Assembly (NCBI RefSeq): GCF_009017415.1
Contig: NC_092407.1
Coordinates: 5,132,381-5,196,380 of the forward strand
Direction of reading: 5' to 3'
DNA: 64,000 bases
Source: Aspergillus flavus
Lineage: Eukaryota; Ascomycota; Eurotiomycetes; Eurotiales; Aspergillaceae
Part shown: positions 11,971-22,089 of the stretch, one piece after another
How positions within the stretch are numbered: position 1 is the stretch's first letter
Layout: every line of letters begins with the position of its first letter
The notes under the pieces: model-generated
What the model was told of the DNA's origin: nothing
Seen by the model: only the letters and a program-made list of their open reading frames with translations
Databases searched by the model: none
Position numbers and translations under genes: made by a program

Positions 11971-12303
11971 ATGCCTACCACAGTCACTGTACTATACCCG
12001 AATGATGTGGACGCTGACTATGACTTGAACTACTACCTCACCCACCATATGCCACTCTTGGACAAGCTCTGGGGAACGAGAGGCCTGAAGGGCTGGACAT
12101 ATACGAAATATACACCAAGCCCCAATGGTTCGCCTCAGCCATATGTTTTCGGATGTTCGATGACCTGGGAATCTGGCGATGCAATGAAGGCTGCATTTTC
12201 AGGCCCCGGGGTCAAGGAGGCCATGGCAGATGTCGCCAAGTTCAGCAACAAACAACCTATAATGTTGTTCGGGGAAAGGTTGGCTCAAGGTGGAAGGCCT
12301 TAG
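11971..12303 (+). CDS. EthD-domain protein
   Basis: A 110-residue single-exon gene. I use the ATG at 11971 because the sequence from that Met begins the family's usual MPTTVTVLYPND start; the open frame upstream lacks an ATG in that context. The pattern LYPND...FDLNYYLTHHMPLL...WG..GL, a WESGDAMKAAF motif and a C-terminal KQPIMLFGE are typical of EthD-like dimeric alpha-beta barrel proteins. Fungal members are small cytosolic proteins often found beside catabolic or secondary-metabolism genes, where some act as cyclases or dehydratases. The specific reaction cannot be told. Its nearest intact neighbour is the dioxygenase gene 1.3 kb downstream on the same strand. Confidence 0.8.
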   Translation: MPTTVTVLYPNDVDADYDLNYYLTHHMPLLDKLWGTRGLKGWTYTKYTPSPNGSPQPYVFGCSMTWESGDAMKAAFSGPGVKEAMADVAKFSNKQPIMLFGERLAQGGRP

Positions 12304-13636
12304 GGGGGGATTGTGATGGACGGCTTGATTCTCTTGCTTTATCGGAGTATGCAAGTGACGGTTGCCCTGCGTCTGTGTGTGTGTTACGATAGCTACCGGG
12401 TTCAAGCAGCAAGGGATTCTGTGCAGCCGTGAGAGATGCCACTTATGTTTACACCTTGACTAAGATATCTTTGTCCGAATTGGGAGTTGCTATGGTGGAC
12501 ACGCTGTTGTGTATATAAGCGACTGGTGGACAGCCCTTGACAAACCAAAAACCAAATGAAGCTCTGCAATTGCTGTTCTCTTCCCTGAAAATCAAGCCCC
12601 ACATAGTTCGGCATTGTAGTTGAGTCTGCTTTCCATTTCCTTTTGACACGTCTGTTCCGCGCCACGCGTTCTGCCAAGTGTTGCGGGAGTTTTGTAGATT
12701 TAGTCCGCCGTAGCAAGACTTTTGACCAGCCACGTGACTCAGATAATGATATAGAGCGCAGTAACGGGTGGGCAGCTCAGAAAACTTAGAAGACTGAAAC
12801 TTCAAAGGAAGACTCCTATCCAGATCTACAGATACAACTTGTCAATCATTATCATCCCAGCTGGACGTTTGTCCTTTCCGGGTACAGCACACCTGCCCTT
12901 CTGCACATCCGCGTGAATCTGGTAGGATCAGAAGCAACCTAAAATTCTGGAAGAGGTCAACCGTTGACCCGCTCGCCCGCTAATACTTTCCAGATCTGAC
13001 ACGGCGTCTCACAGCTGCGAGACAAAGGTCTGACGACTTTACATAGAGTGAACGGGGTCACTGATACACTCCTGTACGAGTGGGCCGGGTACCCGTTCCG
13101 AAGGAAGTTCCCGCCTTCGGGAGAGCATCGGGAAGTTTGTATGGCGAAGCACTGCCTCCGTTGATCCGGCAAGGTCCGGCCTCGCCATTGGCTCCTTCCG
13201 CTGAGTTACCAGTTATGAAGCTGCAAAATCCGGTAGCCATGGGTCCATTTCTTCACGGGTCCGGGGTCATTAATGTGGGGGATTCACTGTAGCCGTTTTC
13301 CCGAGAAAACTCCATCTGAATGACCTTTCGCTGTGGTCTGGACCACAGTGGGATATGGGCCGATGAAGTTGCTATTGCTGTCGCCTTCTGGTCTCAAACA
13401 TCCGACCAGTAGAGGCAGGTGACGTCTCGCCAGAAGGCGAAGAAGGCGAGGGCGAAGCTTCATCGGCGCGTGACTACCAAACAGAATGCCTCATTATATA
13501 AGGGCCAGAGTACGACCAAGCAGTCGCTGAGATTTCAAATCATTCTTCTGCATTGATCCAGAAATCCCTCTCGAAAATCCACCCCGCCTTCTTACATATA
13601 TAGGCCCTCCTGTCACATCCTTACTGTACCCTAACA
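12304..13636. repeat. Intergenic with nested inverted repeat (13360-13466) and an 18-bp near-palindrome
   Basis: CTGTGGTC-TG-GACCACAG stands at 13331-13348. CCGATGAAG at 13360-13368 is mirrored by CTTCATCGG at 13458-13466. Inside these arms TCGCCTTCTGG at 13381-13391 is mirrored by CCAGAAGGCGA at 13430-13440, followed by a near-duplicate GAAGGCGA. This lies 170-310 bases upstream of the dioxygenase start. Otherwise no gene is seen. Confidence 0.6.
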
Positions 13637-15235
13637 ATGGCTGCTCAGTGGAAGCCTCTGAAGGGAGCCGAGAGCCTACCGTCTCGATGGCACTGGTCCA
13701 GGGATCTTGGGGGTCCCGATATGCCAATCCGCCTGGAGGGTGAGATTGGCGATGTGATGGTGCGAGGAACCATCCCTGCTAGTATCGACGGAACTTTCTA
13801 CCGGGTCGCGGGCGACCATGTTACCCCCACTCCTGATAAACACAGTCCTCTGGAAGGCCACGGTGCCGTCAGCGCCTTTCGCATCCACAACGGGCATGTG
13901 GATTTCAAGATCAGATATGTTCAAAACGACCGTTACAAGGTTGAGAGGGCCAACAGAAGGAGTATGTTTGTGGACATCGTGGGCCACCCCATGCAGGACC
14001 ACCCTTGTGTTCGGGCAGTCTCTGAGCAAACCTCCAACATCAACGTACTCCATTGGGGTGGGAAGCTGCTCGCGCTCAACGAAATCGGCAAAGCTTGGAC
14101 TCTGGATCCCGACACACTCGAGACGACGGGTGTTGACCCGTATGGCAAGCAGGTCTTGCAGTCTGCAACCTTTTCAGCCCATCCTAAGATTGACCAGAAT
14201 GTGGATGAACTCGTTACCTGGGGCTTTGGGACCAGCTTCGAGGAACTTGTTTCCTACTCTATTACCCGGCACGGCAGAGTGAAGAACCTACACCGTGTAG
14301 TGCGTCCTATCCCGGGGACGATCCACGACGTTGCCATCACAGAGAATTGGCTGGTGTTTTGTCAGTGGCCTTCGGTGCCTTCCAACAAGGCAGGGCGCTC
14401 GAGACTTGTCTGGGATACTTCCCTGCCTACTGTTTTTCTAGTAACACCCCGCTGTCCAGACAAGCCATTGGCTGGTTCAGGCTGGAAACCCTACGAGTTC
14501 CGCATTTACACTCACAACTCAAATACGGAAATTGTACATACCGGTGGAGCTTGGGAGGAGAATGGCAAGATTATATTTGAGGGCACTTGGCCCAATCAGC
14601 CCAAGACTTCGTTTTTCAATTGGTGGGACCGGAAACAAGATGAGCCCAACCAGAACGATGAGTCTGTCCGGGACGCTGGGCCTGAGAATACCGTCGTCGA
14701 ATACGTCCGCTTCGAGATCGATCCTGTACAGCCAGACAGAACCGAGCTTGCCGACCCGACGGTTCTTGTCACTATTCCCAATGAGTTCCCCCGGATTGAT
14801 GAACGTTTTTACTGCAAGCCGCACGACTACGTATTTATGAACGTTGTCTGCGATGACGGCACGGCCCAGAGCCCAAAACACGTCTATCGTAGTCTCAATG
14901 CGACTGCTATGCTTAATAAGCGTACAGGAGAATTGAAGACTTACAACCCGGGACCACATTGCCGATGCCAGGAGCCTGTTTTTATTCCGCGATCAGACGA
15001 CGCTCCAGAAGGCGACGGACATATCATCTTTGCCGTTGATCGCCTAGATATCAACCTAACCAACGTAGTCATCCTTGACACAAAGGATTTTGAACACCCT
15101 GTTGCTGTCATTGAACTGCCAATGCGCATGCGTGCTCAGGTGCATGGTAATTGGGTCGATGCGAGGGAGCTCACTGGAAAGCCCTTGGTGGCCAGTCCAT
15201 CTTGGAACGGCGTGGCCCCTTCTGGGAAGCTGTAA
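13637..15235 (+). CDS. Carotenoid/lignostilbene cleavage dioxygenase
   Basis: Single-exon gene of 532 residues, full length for the RPE65/CCD family. These are non-haem iron enzymes that cleave a C=C bond of carotenoids or stilbenoids with dioxygen. The four iron-binding histidines are visible: His182 (SAHPKID), His230 (TIHDVAIT), His301 (VHTGGAW) and His503 (QVHGNW). The N-terminal GxFYRVAGD and GHGAVSAFRI motifs also fit. There is no signal peptide, so it should be cytosolic. Fungal relatives such as Neurospora CAO-1 cleave resveratrol-like stilbenes, and no carotenoid synthase is nearby, so a stilbenoid substrate is a reasonable inference. A CATATATAG element at 13,595-13,603 is the likely core promoter. 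The gene converges with the Zn2Cys6 regulator downstream. Confidence 0.9.
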   Translation: MAAQWKPLKGAESLPSRWHWSRDLGGPDMPIRLEGEIGDVMVRGTIPASIDGTFYRVAGDHVTPTPDKHSPLEGHGAVSAFRIHNGHVDFKIRYVQNDRYKVERANRRSMFVDIVGHPMQDHPCVRAVSEQTSNINVLHWGGKLLALNEIGKAWTLDPDTLETTGVDPYGKQVLQSATFSAHPKIDQNVDELVTWGFGTSFEELVSYSITRHGRVKNLHRVVRPIPGTIHDVAITENWLVFCQWPSVPSNKAGRSRLVWDTSLPTVFLVTPRCPDKPLAGSGWKPYEFRIYTHNSNTEIVHTGGAWEENGKIIFEGTWPNQPKTSFFNWWDRKQDEPNQNDESVRDAGPENTVVEYVRFEIDPVQPDRTELADPTVLVTIPNEFPRIDERFYCKPHDYVFMNVVCDDGTAQSPKHVYRSLNATAMLNKRTGELKTYNPGPHCRCQEPVFIPRSDDAPEGDGHIIFAVDRLDINLTNVVILDTKDFEHPVAVIELPMRMRAQVHGNWVDARELTGKPLVASPSWNGVAPSGKL

Positions 15236-15736
15236 ATTTTCTTCCCCCGAGGTAACGGGGAGTGGATCTTGCTCTGATATGCTATCAGAGGCTCCCGAAC
15301 TTGCGCAGAATATGTTTCAGTTTCAGTTTGATTTATTGTGTTACCAACTGTTCGTTCATGAAGTCTATTCCGACCGACCGGATTCCTGTACCAAAGCGGT
15401 GCCCTGTCGGTCAGGAACCAGTGGTGAGGCCTTTAAAGCTCGATCGTGTGGTCTGGCAGCCCTCCTGCATCTCAACTGCATTGCACATCTCCCCCATCCC
15501 TCGTGTTTCAATTCCAACAGTCAGGACAGAGGAGGAGTAGGAGGAGTGAAGGTGTCATGGAGATCTGCAGAGAGTCTTGTACTTGAAGACAATGCCTCGT
15601 TTTGTATTTATGTGGGTCCGCTAAGAAACAGTCTGGCCTCAATTGAATTGTTGCCTTCTCCGTCACCTGACTGACAGGTCCTCTACGCACATTGGCCTCG
15701 ATCTTCTTGGCCGTCAGGGAGTGTAGTAGTAGTAGC

Positions 15737-15777
<41 letters not shown>

Positions 15778-16065
15778 CGCGAATAATTTAGAATACCAGC
15801 CATCTGATGCAAATATCGCCTGCACACTTCATGAAATGCTTTCTGATAGGCTCTATAATATACTGAGATCGATTTGTTGCTATGCCACCTCCGCTGTATT
15901 AATTAGGATAGCCCGGGTAATGTCGTTGGTCTGTATACCGCTGTGTGGAACTTTATATTTTCAAGCTTTTGGTAAACAGTTTGTGGCTCAGATAGATTGA
16001 ATTAAGTCTTACTTTCACCCTTGATAGTTTCCACCGACCGACTTAATCTTAGTTATCTACATGCT
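15236..16065. other. Convergent intergenic region, no gene seen
   Basis: This holds the 3' ends of the dioxygenase and of the Zn2Cys6 regulator gene. The only structured element is the trinucleotide microsatellite listed separately. Poly-Ser or poly-Leu open frames here are translations of that repeat. Confidence 0.5.
15723..15777. repeat. (AGT)n trinucleotide microsatellite
   Basis: About 18 units of TAG/AGT with one CAG interruption after the fourth unit. It is likely polymorphic in length. Confidence 0.9.
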
Positions 16066-18216
16066 TCACAGGCTTTGCCTTATATTAAATTGGCTTGCAT
16101 CCTCGTTCGAGAAATGAAAAATATGCGGGTCATACATAACTGTTCTTGGTGTCATAGGAAACGCCAGGTCCGTGACAGGGGCAAAATCAGATAGAAAGCT
16201 TGCAGCACTTGGGTCTATAACTGGCTGAGTCTTGGAACGAGTTGATCTCAGAAAGTCGTCGTTGTCATTATCCAGGCGGCAAGAGCTTTGGGTGCCTGGT
16301 ACTGGTGTTGGATAGAGCTCAGACAGGCTAGAGCCGCCCGCCATACCCTGAACTCCATCTTCTACTGTCATGGGGCATGGTGATGCGGTGCGGTCGCCAT
16401 GCACGGCCCCAAAGAGGCCCCTAATAAGTTGACCCTGCCGTTCCATTCGATGCCGTGCCCTCGTCCTAAAATAGAAGGCCCCCGCTGCGCGAAGGTTGTT
16501 CACTACGGCCAGGTAGCTCCTCGCTACCGCGTCATGACGGCTAAACATGCCTAGCTGTTCTTGCGCACCGGCAAGACCCTTTTCGATGGGGAACTGCCGG
16601 TCTAGGTCGCTGAACTGCGCCAAGCCAAGGACCAACGCTGCGAGAAATAGCGAGTTGATCACGAGCGGCAGCCGCTTCGGAATATTCTCATTTGATTTGA
16701 GGCTCTGCGAAAGCTCCACGGTACGTATCGCCGAGTCAATGCAGGCGTGGGCTGCGATGAAGTGGAATTGGGATTCCGGGGCGGGTATTTCGTCAGAGCG
16801 TGCTTTTGCTGTAACTTGGGACAGGTGTTTCGATACAACTTGAATAAGATATGGCCGTGTGAGGAGCATTATGGTCCAGTAGTATCCCTCTTTGATGTGG
16901 ATGAGACCAATATTAGGCACATTCTGGCCGCCTACCTCGGTGAAAGGGCTTGGATATATTCCATCAAAAGCCAGGCTCGACGGGAACCTGTCCGCCCATT
17001 GGCGGTGGTGTTCGCTGATCCGCTCCAAGATGCTGTCCGAAATATTGCGCTCTGTGTACACATCCGTTAAAACTCTCTCGAAGATCAGACAGATATCATT
17101 TGAGGTCGAGTAGTTTTCCTTGGCGGCCGTATTTCGCGTCTCATGGGTCGATGGCGGGCGGCCGAGTAAAGCGCATGTAAACAAGTCAAGTATCCGGAGA
17201 ACCTTCCACACTTTCTCCCGTAGAGTAAATTCAGACAAGTCAAACAGGGCATTGACCTCACGTCTGTGCAGGCCGATCGCATACGCGGCGCGCACGGCAG
17301 TACCCAAGTACACAAAGGCCACGTTCTTCTGTGAGGCTCCCAAGAGGTACAATGTGATGAGAATGTGCGCCTGAACGCTTGCAAGATCTGGGTCTCCGGT
17401 CATCCCTGACATAGCAAGGAATCTCCCGTAGTTAAAGTATCGCTCGGCTTCCTCATCGCGATCTTCGGGGCACGTCTGCGCACCGATGGCGAAGACAAGG
17501 AACAAAATCATGCTTGTGGCCCTCTGTTGAGGTTCGTTCTGGTTCATTTGAGGCCATTGAAATAACATCCGATTGAAGTCCCGCTCATCGTACAGACGAA
17601 GCACCGAGTTGACCGCATAACAATACCAGTTTATCAGGTACCGAGCTTCATCTCGTGTGGGCCGAGGAGGAGGTTGATTCGCCATTTCTTGGGTCCAGTC
17701 CGACCGGGTTACAGGCGTTGTTCCGACCGCGAGATTCCAGAAAGAGTCTCCAGCAAACAGATGTGATCCGAGTGAGTTGCTGACTAAAGTGCGAATGACT
17801 TGCAGGAAGGAAATATTGGCCGAGTCGCCTATAAACATGGAATTGCCGTGCCCATCTTGGATGAGTCTTGATAAGTATGTACCAGGTGCGTTGTGAGAGC
17901 AGTCCAGCACACGCGAAGCCAACGGCGAACTTCCCGCCTCGGAATGAATAGAATATACACTTGCGGTCGCGCACACAGCAGGTGACTCCAGATCTCGCAG
18001 GTTCTCGTGGGCGGGATCGCTAGGGAGGCTTGCGGCAGATGATCGTGAGCTCGGAGCTATTGGCGAGCGAGCAAAGTTGCATTCCTTGTCCACTCGGCGA
18101 CTGCGACAGCGTCCGCAGGGGAGATTGCCGTCACAGCGTTCCTTCCGCCGTCTGCAATTCCCGCAGGCTTTGGCGCATCTGCTCCGTTCGCCGTTCGTGA
18201 TTGTCTGTCTAGGCAT
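16066..18216 (-). CDS. Zn2Cys6 fungal-specific transcription factor
   Basis: One uninterrupted frame of 716 residues from an ATG at 18216. A binuclear zinc cluster lies near the N-terminus (ACGNCRRRKERC, then CGRCRSRRVDKEC; spacing 2-6-5-2-8). A low-complexity Ser/Ala/Pro linker follows. A fungal-specific transcription factor domain spans about residues 185-450, including YLINWYCYAVNSVLRLYDE and a YLGTAVRAAYAIGLHR helix. The C-terminal tail is acidic and Ser-rich. Length and layout match nuclear DNA-binding activators of catabolic or metabolite genes. The targets are unknown. The dioxygenase is convergent on its 3' side and the remnant P450-reductase gene lies beyond its promoter, so a link to the latter is possible but untested. 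Confidence 0.9.
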   Translation of the reverse strand: MPRQTITNGERSRCAKACGNCRRRKERCDGNLPCGRCRSRRVDKECNFARSPIAPSSRSSAASLPSDPAHENLRDLESPAVCATASVYSIHSEAGSSPLASRVLDCSHNAPGTYLSRLIQDGHGNSMFIGDSANISFLQVIRTLVSNSLGSHLFAGDSFWNLAVGTTPVTRSDWTQEMANQPPPRPTRDEARYLINWYCYAVNSVLRLYDERDFNRMLFQWPQMNQNEPQQRATSMILFLVFAIGAQTCPEDRDEEAERYFNYGRFLAMSGMTGDPDLASVQAHILITLYLLGASQKNVAFVYLGTAVRAAYAIGLHRREVNALFDLSEFTLREKVWKVLRILDLFTCALLGRPPSTHETRNTAAKENYSTSNDICLIFERVLTDVYTERNISDSILERISEHHRQWADRFPSSLAFDGIYPSPFTEVGGQNVPNIGLIHIKEGYYWTIMLLTRPYLIQVVSKHLSQVTAKARSDEIPAPESQFHFIAAHACIDSAIRTVELSQSLKSNENIPKRLPLVINSLFLAALVLGLAQFSDLDRQFPIEKGLAGAQEQLGMFSRHDAVARSYLAVVNNLRAAGAFYFRTRARHRMERQGQLIRGLFGAVHGDRTASPCPMTVEDGVQGMAGGSSLSELYPTPVPGTQSSCRLDNDNDDFLRSTRSKTQPVIDPSAASFLSDFAPVTDLAFPMTPRTVMYDPHIFHFSNEDASQFNIRQSL

Positions 18217-19037
18217 GACGGCCTAAATGATTGGCCTCGTATCGTCGACGTAGCTTGGTTTCCGGCGCCGAAAAGGAGAAGGAGCGCTGGAGGGGCGAAG
18301 TAGAGCAGAGAAGCGCTCGTCGGAATCGACGGAATTCGAGACGTTCGGGGAAACGGTTAGATGCTCAACAGACCGCCCGTCAAACGTGGCAAGATATAGG
18401 TATATGACTAAGTTGAACGCCACAAAGTGTAATCTTTCCCCCGCGATCCGGACGGATTGCAAGTACGGACAGTGGAGTTCCATCAGTTTGAAGCCCCCAG
18501 TCTCTTCTGCCGGCGTTATCCAGGTGCGCACAAATATACTATCACGGTCCAGTTTTGGTGGTTTGACAACAAGAACCAGTACAATAAACTTTGAAGAAGT
18601 ATGGTGGTTCTGTTTCATCCATTTTTCCAGCGGCTTCAACGCTAAATCACGAATTCTCTTGCCGACTAATAAAAGCTGGCGTGAGCGGTCAAGGAAAGTC
18701 GTGAGACAGTGTGTTTCAAACTGTCGAACACCTCTTGTCCGCGGTCTTGGCACGATTGGTGTTTCATGTTAAGTAATTCATAGTAGATGATGAGTCTTAA
18801 GTTGGGATGCAACATACTCTACCCCCCCCATAGGTAAGATCAACATAGTGGTGTTGGTGTCGGAGATTTCAATTGTTCAGATAGTTATTCACCAAGCTAA
18901 GGCCAAGTTTTGTTTTTGGTGTGTCCCCATCGTGTCCCCATCGTGTCCCCACCGTGTCCCCATGTTCCCCACACTATCCCTATCTGGTTGCCCTCATCCA
19001 GACCGAAGATGCATGCCAATCTACAGAGAGCTCCACA
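18217..19037. other. Intergenic with an 11-bp tandem repeat at 18921-18964
   Basis: Four tandem copies of GTGTCCCCAYC (the third and fourth each with one change) sit 75-120 bases upstream of the ATG at 19038. A minus-strand frame at 18223-18753 is open but starts only at GTG and matches nothing I know. I leave it uncalled. Confidence 0.6.
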
Positions 19038-20570
19038 ATGTTCTTTACCACCACCCCCTCAGCCGACGAGGATTTCGCCCTCATCGAAGACAACAACCCA
19101 GACAAGATTTACGAGCAGTTCGGCCAGTTGCGGAGGAAATGCCCAGTCGCACATACCTCCCAAACTGGGGGCTTCTGGCGTCTGACACGCCATGACGACG
19201 TCGAGCGCGCTGCCTCTGACCCCGATACTTTCGTCTCATCCGTGAAAGCAGTCATTCCAAGCGACCCACGAGGCATTCGCCGTCCACCGCTGAGCACAGA
19301 TCCGGCAGCTCACTCACCTTATCGCACAGCGCTGGATCGCACGCTTAAACCGGCGCGGTTGAAGCGATTGGCTCCAATCCTAGAGAGACACGCGCAGCGA
19401 GAGCTTGACGCTCTACTGAAAACCAATACGGTGGACCATCAAGATGCCGGCACTGAGACCAAGGCTAGCCAATAATGTTGACCCTAATGTTGACCCTAAT
19501 GTAAGATCCACTACGAAAAAGTTCGACCCGCTCGTGGTGTTGCAGGCGTGGTTGTGGCATGGGATCCGCCCCTGGCACCCTCCCTGCGGACATTGCCCCA
19601 TGGATCTAGTACCGAAATGGCCAGTAGCACCACGCAGAATATGTCGGCTAAGGTTCTAAGCCTCAAATCCATGACCTCTGAGGTTCTGGGGGTTACCATA
19701 TGCTCCAATACACCAGACGAGCTGCCTCAATGGACGCCAGGGTATCATGTGGATATCCTTAGTCAATACGGGTATCGACAATACTCTCTGTACTCCTATC
19801 CAGCCGAAACCTCTTTCTGGAAGCTTGCAATTTTAAAGGAAGAAAATGGATGCGGGTGGATCAAAGTGGCTTCACGAGAACCTTCGCGAAGGAATGGACG
19901 TGACCGTCCGTCGCCCCAAAAATCACTTCCGCCTGAGAAAGCGTCCGCGTTATATCTTGCTGGCAGGAGGAATTGATATCACACCATTGACGCCAATGCT
20001 GAGTGAACTTAAGTGCAATGGAGCTGATTATCATTTGATTTACCTTGGACGCCCCCGAGGAACCATGGCCTATGTCGAAGAACTGTGCAGAGGACACCCG
20101 ACGGAGGTTTGGACAAGCCAAGACGGTAAAGGATTTGATCTTGAGAGCTTCGTCAAGGCTCAGGAAAAGAATGTTCAAATTTACTGTTGCGGTCCGGATC
20201 GACTCATCAACGCGCTTGAAGATGCCTGTAGGGAGAACGTCGTGGTTGAACTTAGAGTCGAAAGATTCCAAGTCGCTTCGACTCGAAACTTTTGCCAAAC
20301 AAAAGCTTCCATGTCACTTTGGGGCGTAGTGGAAGACGATTGACTGTTCCTCCAGAGAAAACCCTGCTGGAGGTCTTAAATCAGAATGGCTGCGGAATCA
20401 TGTCAACCTGCTCAAAAGGCACATGGGGTACCGGTGAAATATCTGTGCTAGAGGGAAGGCCCGAACACCGCGACACTGTCCTGTCTCCAGAAGAGAAGGG
20501 CAAGAACAAGGTCATGATGCCTTGTGTCTCTCGGTACCTGGAAGAGGAATTGGTCCTTGATCTCTGGTAG
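19038..20570 (+). pseudogene. P450-reductase fusion (CYP116B-like self-sufficient type), internally deleted
   Basis: The 5' part (19038-19475) encodes the first ~145 residues of a bacterial-type soluble P450: YEQFGQLRRKCPVAHTS, WRLTRHDDVERAASDP and AHSPYRTALDRTLKP. The remaining ~250 P450 residues, with the I-helix and haem Cys, are missing. Telomere-type repeats stand at the break (19473-19502). From about 19620 a phthalate-dioxygenase-reductase-like module resumes: PGYHVDI and RQYSLYS for FMN, LLAGGIDITPLTPML for NAD, CCGPDRL, and a C-terminal plant-type [2Fe-2S] domain. Frameshifts lie near 19855 (one extra G) and near 20290. In the [2Fe-2S] loop two expected cysteines are Trp and Gly (TCSKGTWGTGE). 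The gene cannot make a working enzyme. Confidence 0.75.
19473..19502 (-). repeat. Interstitial telomere repeat, about 2.5 units
   Basis: Two full units of TGTTGACCCTAA (19476-19487 and 19488-19499) with partial units on both sides. This is the exact complement of the TTAGGGTCAACA unit that ends the window, in the opposite orientation, about 44 kb from the terminus. Confidence 0.9.
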
Positions 20571-22089
20571 GTAGAATCTCGAATCGAAGCTATTAATCGG
20601 GAACGCACAGTTTGTCATGCGGTCTCTGCGTCTTCGCAATTTTCTCCAAGCATCTGCAGCTTAGACTTTCCTCCCGCTCTCTTTACCGTTAACTAGCTGC
20701 GCCCATCAGATCTTGCCAGAGATGGACACCCGGGCACTTCCAGAATATCCGTAGTGAACCTTATAAAACAGAGTTGGATGTAATTACCATATATTACTAG
20801 TATCTCAGCGAGAAAGCGCGCTTGTCGGGGGTAGTATAATCTACTTTAAGATCTTTTGTGATAAATAACTGCTGAATTTGCTTATCCTAATCATATTTAA
20901 GGTTAAACATCGTGTTCGCAAAGGGAAAGCATGTTCTTGTCCGTAGTGTCTAAATTCAAACGTCCGTGGCGATAGTAACAAACACCCCCAGCAGTATTGA
21001 ACTGTCGTTCTTTAGCTGCTTAGGAATGCTTCTACCCTGACTACTAGATCTATAAAATCATGTTTGTGATTGTCTCTTTAAAATGAAGGAAGAAGCATTT
21101 TGGCGGTATAAGTCAAAGTCAGTTTCAGGGAAATGGACATTGGTACGGTATTGACTCGCCAGGTACCTATAGGGTAACTTGAGGGCTACAAGTTTACAAT
21201 ACCCCACTCCCTGATTCACACATACTTTCGCTGTATGGCGCTACCTCACCTCGGATTTGTAACGAGGCACTGGTATTCTCATGGGCATTTCAACCCTTAT
21301 GTAGTTCGATAGTTTAGTTCACCAAAATCAACACTCTTTTCATGCTACCTTTATATTCCTCATTTTACTCCGTTGCTGTCATTGGATGGTAAATTCTTGG
21401 TAATTTATAGCTGATATAGGCCATTCCTGTTAGCTAGGGACATTAGAGGATAGTGAGTCACTCAGTGTAATTACTGCCCGGTAGTTAACTGCTCCATGTC
21501 TCGACAAATTGATTTATGATGTCTGACTGAGGTAGCTCGTCCAGTGGTACTTTATGATTATTATTTCAGTCTTATGTTGTGTGGGCCGAAATTTATCTGA
21601 AATGGGGTCCACTTTATATTTCGAGCCCTATCAAGGAGACAACACTGTCGCAGGACATATAGCTTACTCTATTGTGAAATATATGGAGCTCTATTCAAGA
21701 ATATACCATTGCTTGACCATAATTTCAAGACTGACCGTTTTGTACAATTACCCTTTGGATCTAGAGTGTTGAGATGTCTTAGCATTCCACATCATGGTTA
21801 CTTGCCATTTGACAGAAAGCCACCTCTTCAATCAAGAGAATAACAATAAAAAACATAAAATAAAAGAGCAAGTGATTCGAGCCCCTCTATATGTTATGCT
21901 CAGGTACGAAGAGACAGACACCGACCAACAAAGTAGGATTTGACGAAACAACTAAGCATAGAGAAGGAAAGAAGGGGAGAGTGAGAGAACTATATGTGAT
22001 CTAAACACATGAAGGGTGCCTCCGGAATCAGGCTTCAACCCAGGTAGCAAGCATCGCCACAGGTGACTCGTCACACTATATATCCCAGT
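20571..22089. other. Intergenic, moderately AT-rich, no gene seen
   Basis: No open frame shows coding character and I recognise no repeat. The final 300 bases may hold the 3' end of the minus-strand lactone oxidase transcript. Confidence 0.45.

Noticed and set aside
15508..16000. Poly-Ser and poly-Leu open frames
   Set aside because: They are translations of the (AGT)n microsatellite with no flanking coding signal.
18223..18753. 176-codon open frame upstream of the Zn2Cys6 gene
   Set aside because: It starts only at GTG, has no family resemblance, and lies in a promoter region. It may be chance.
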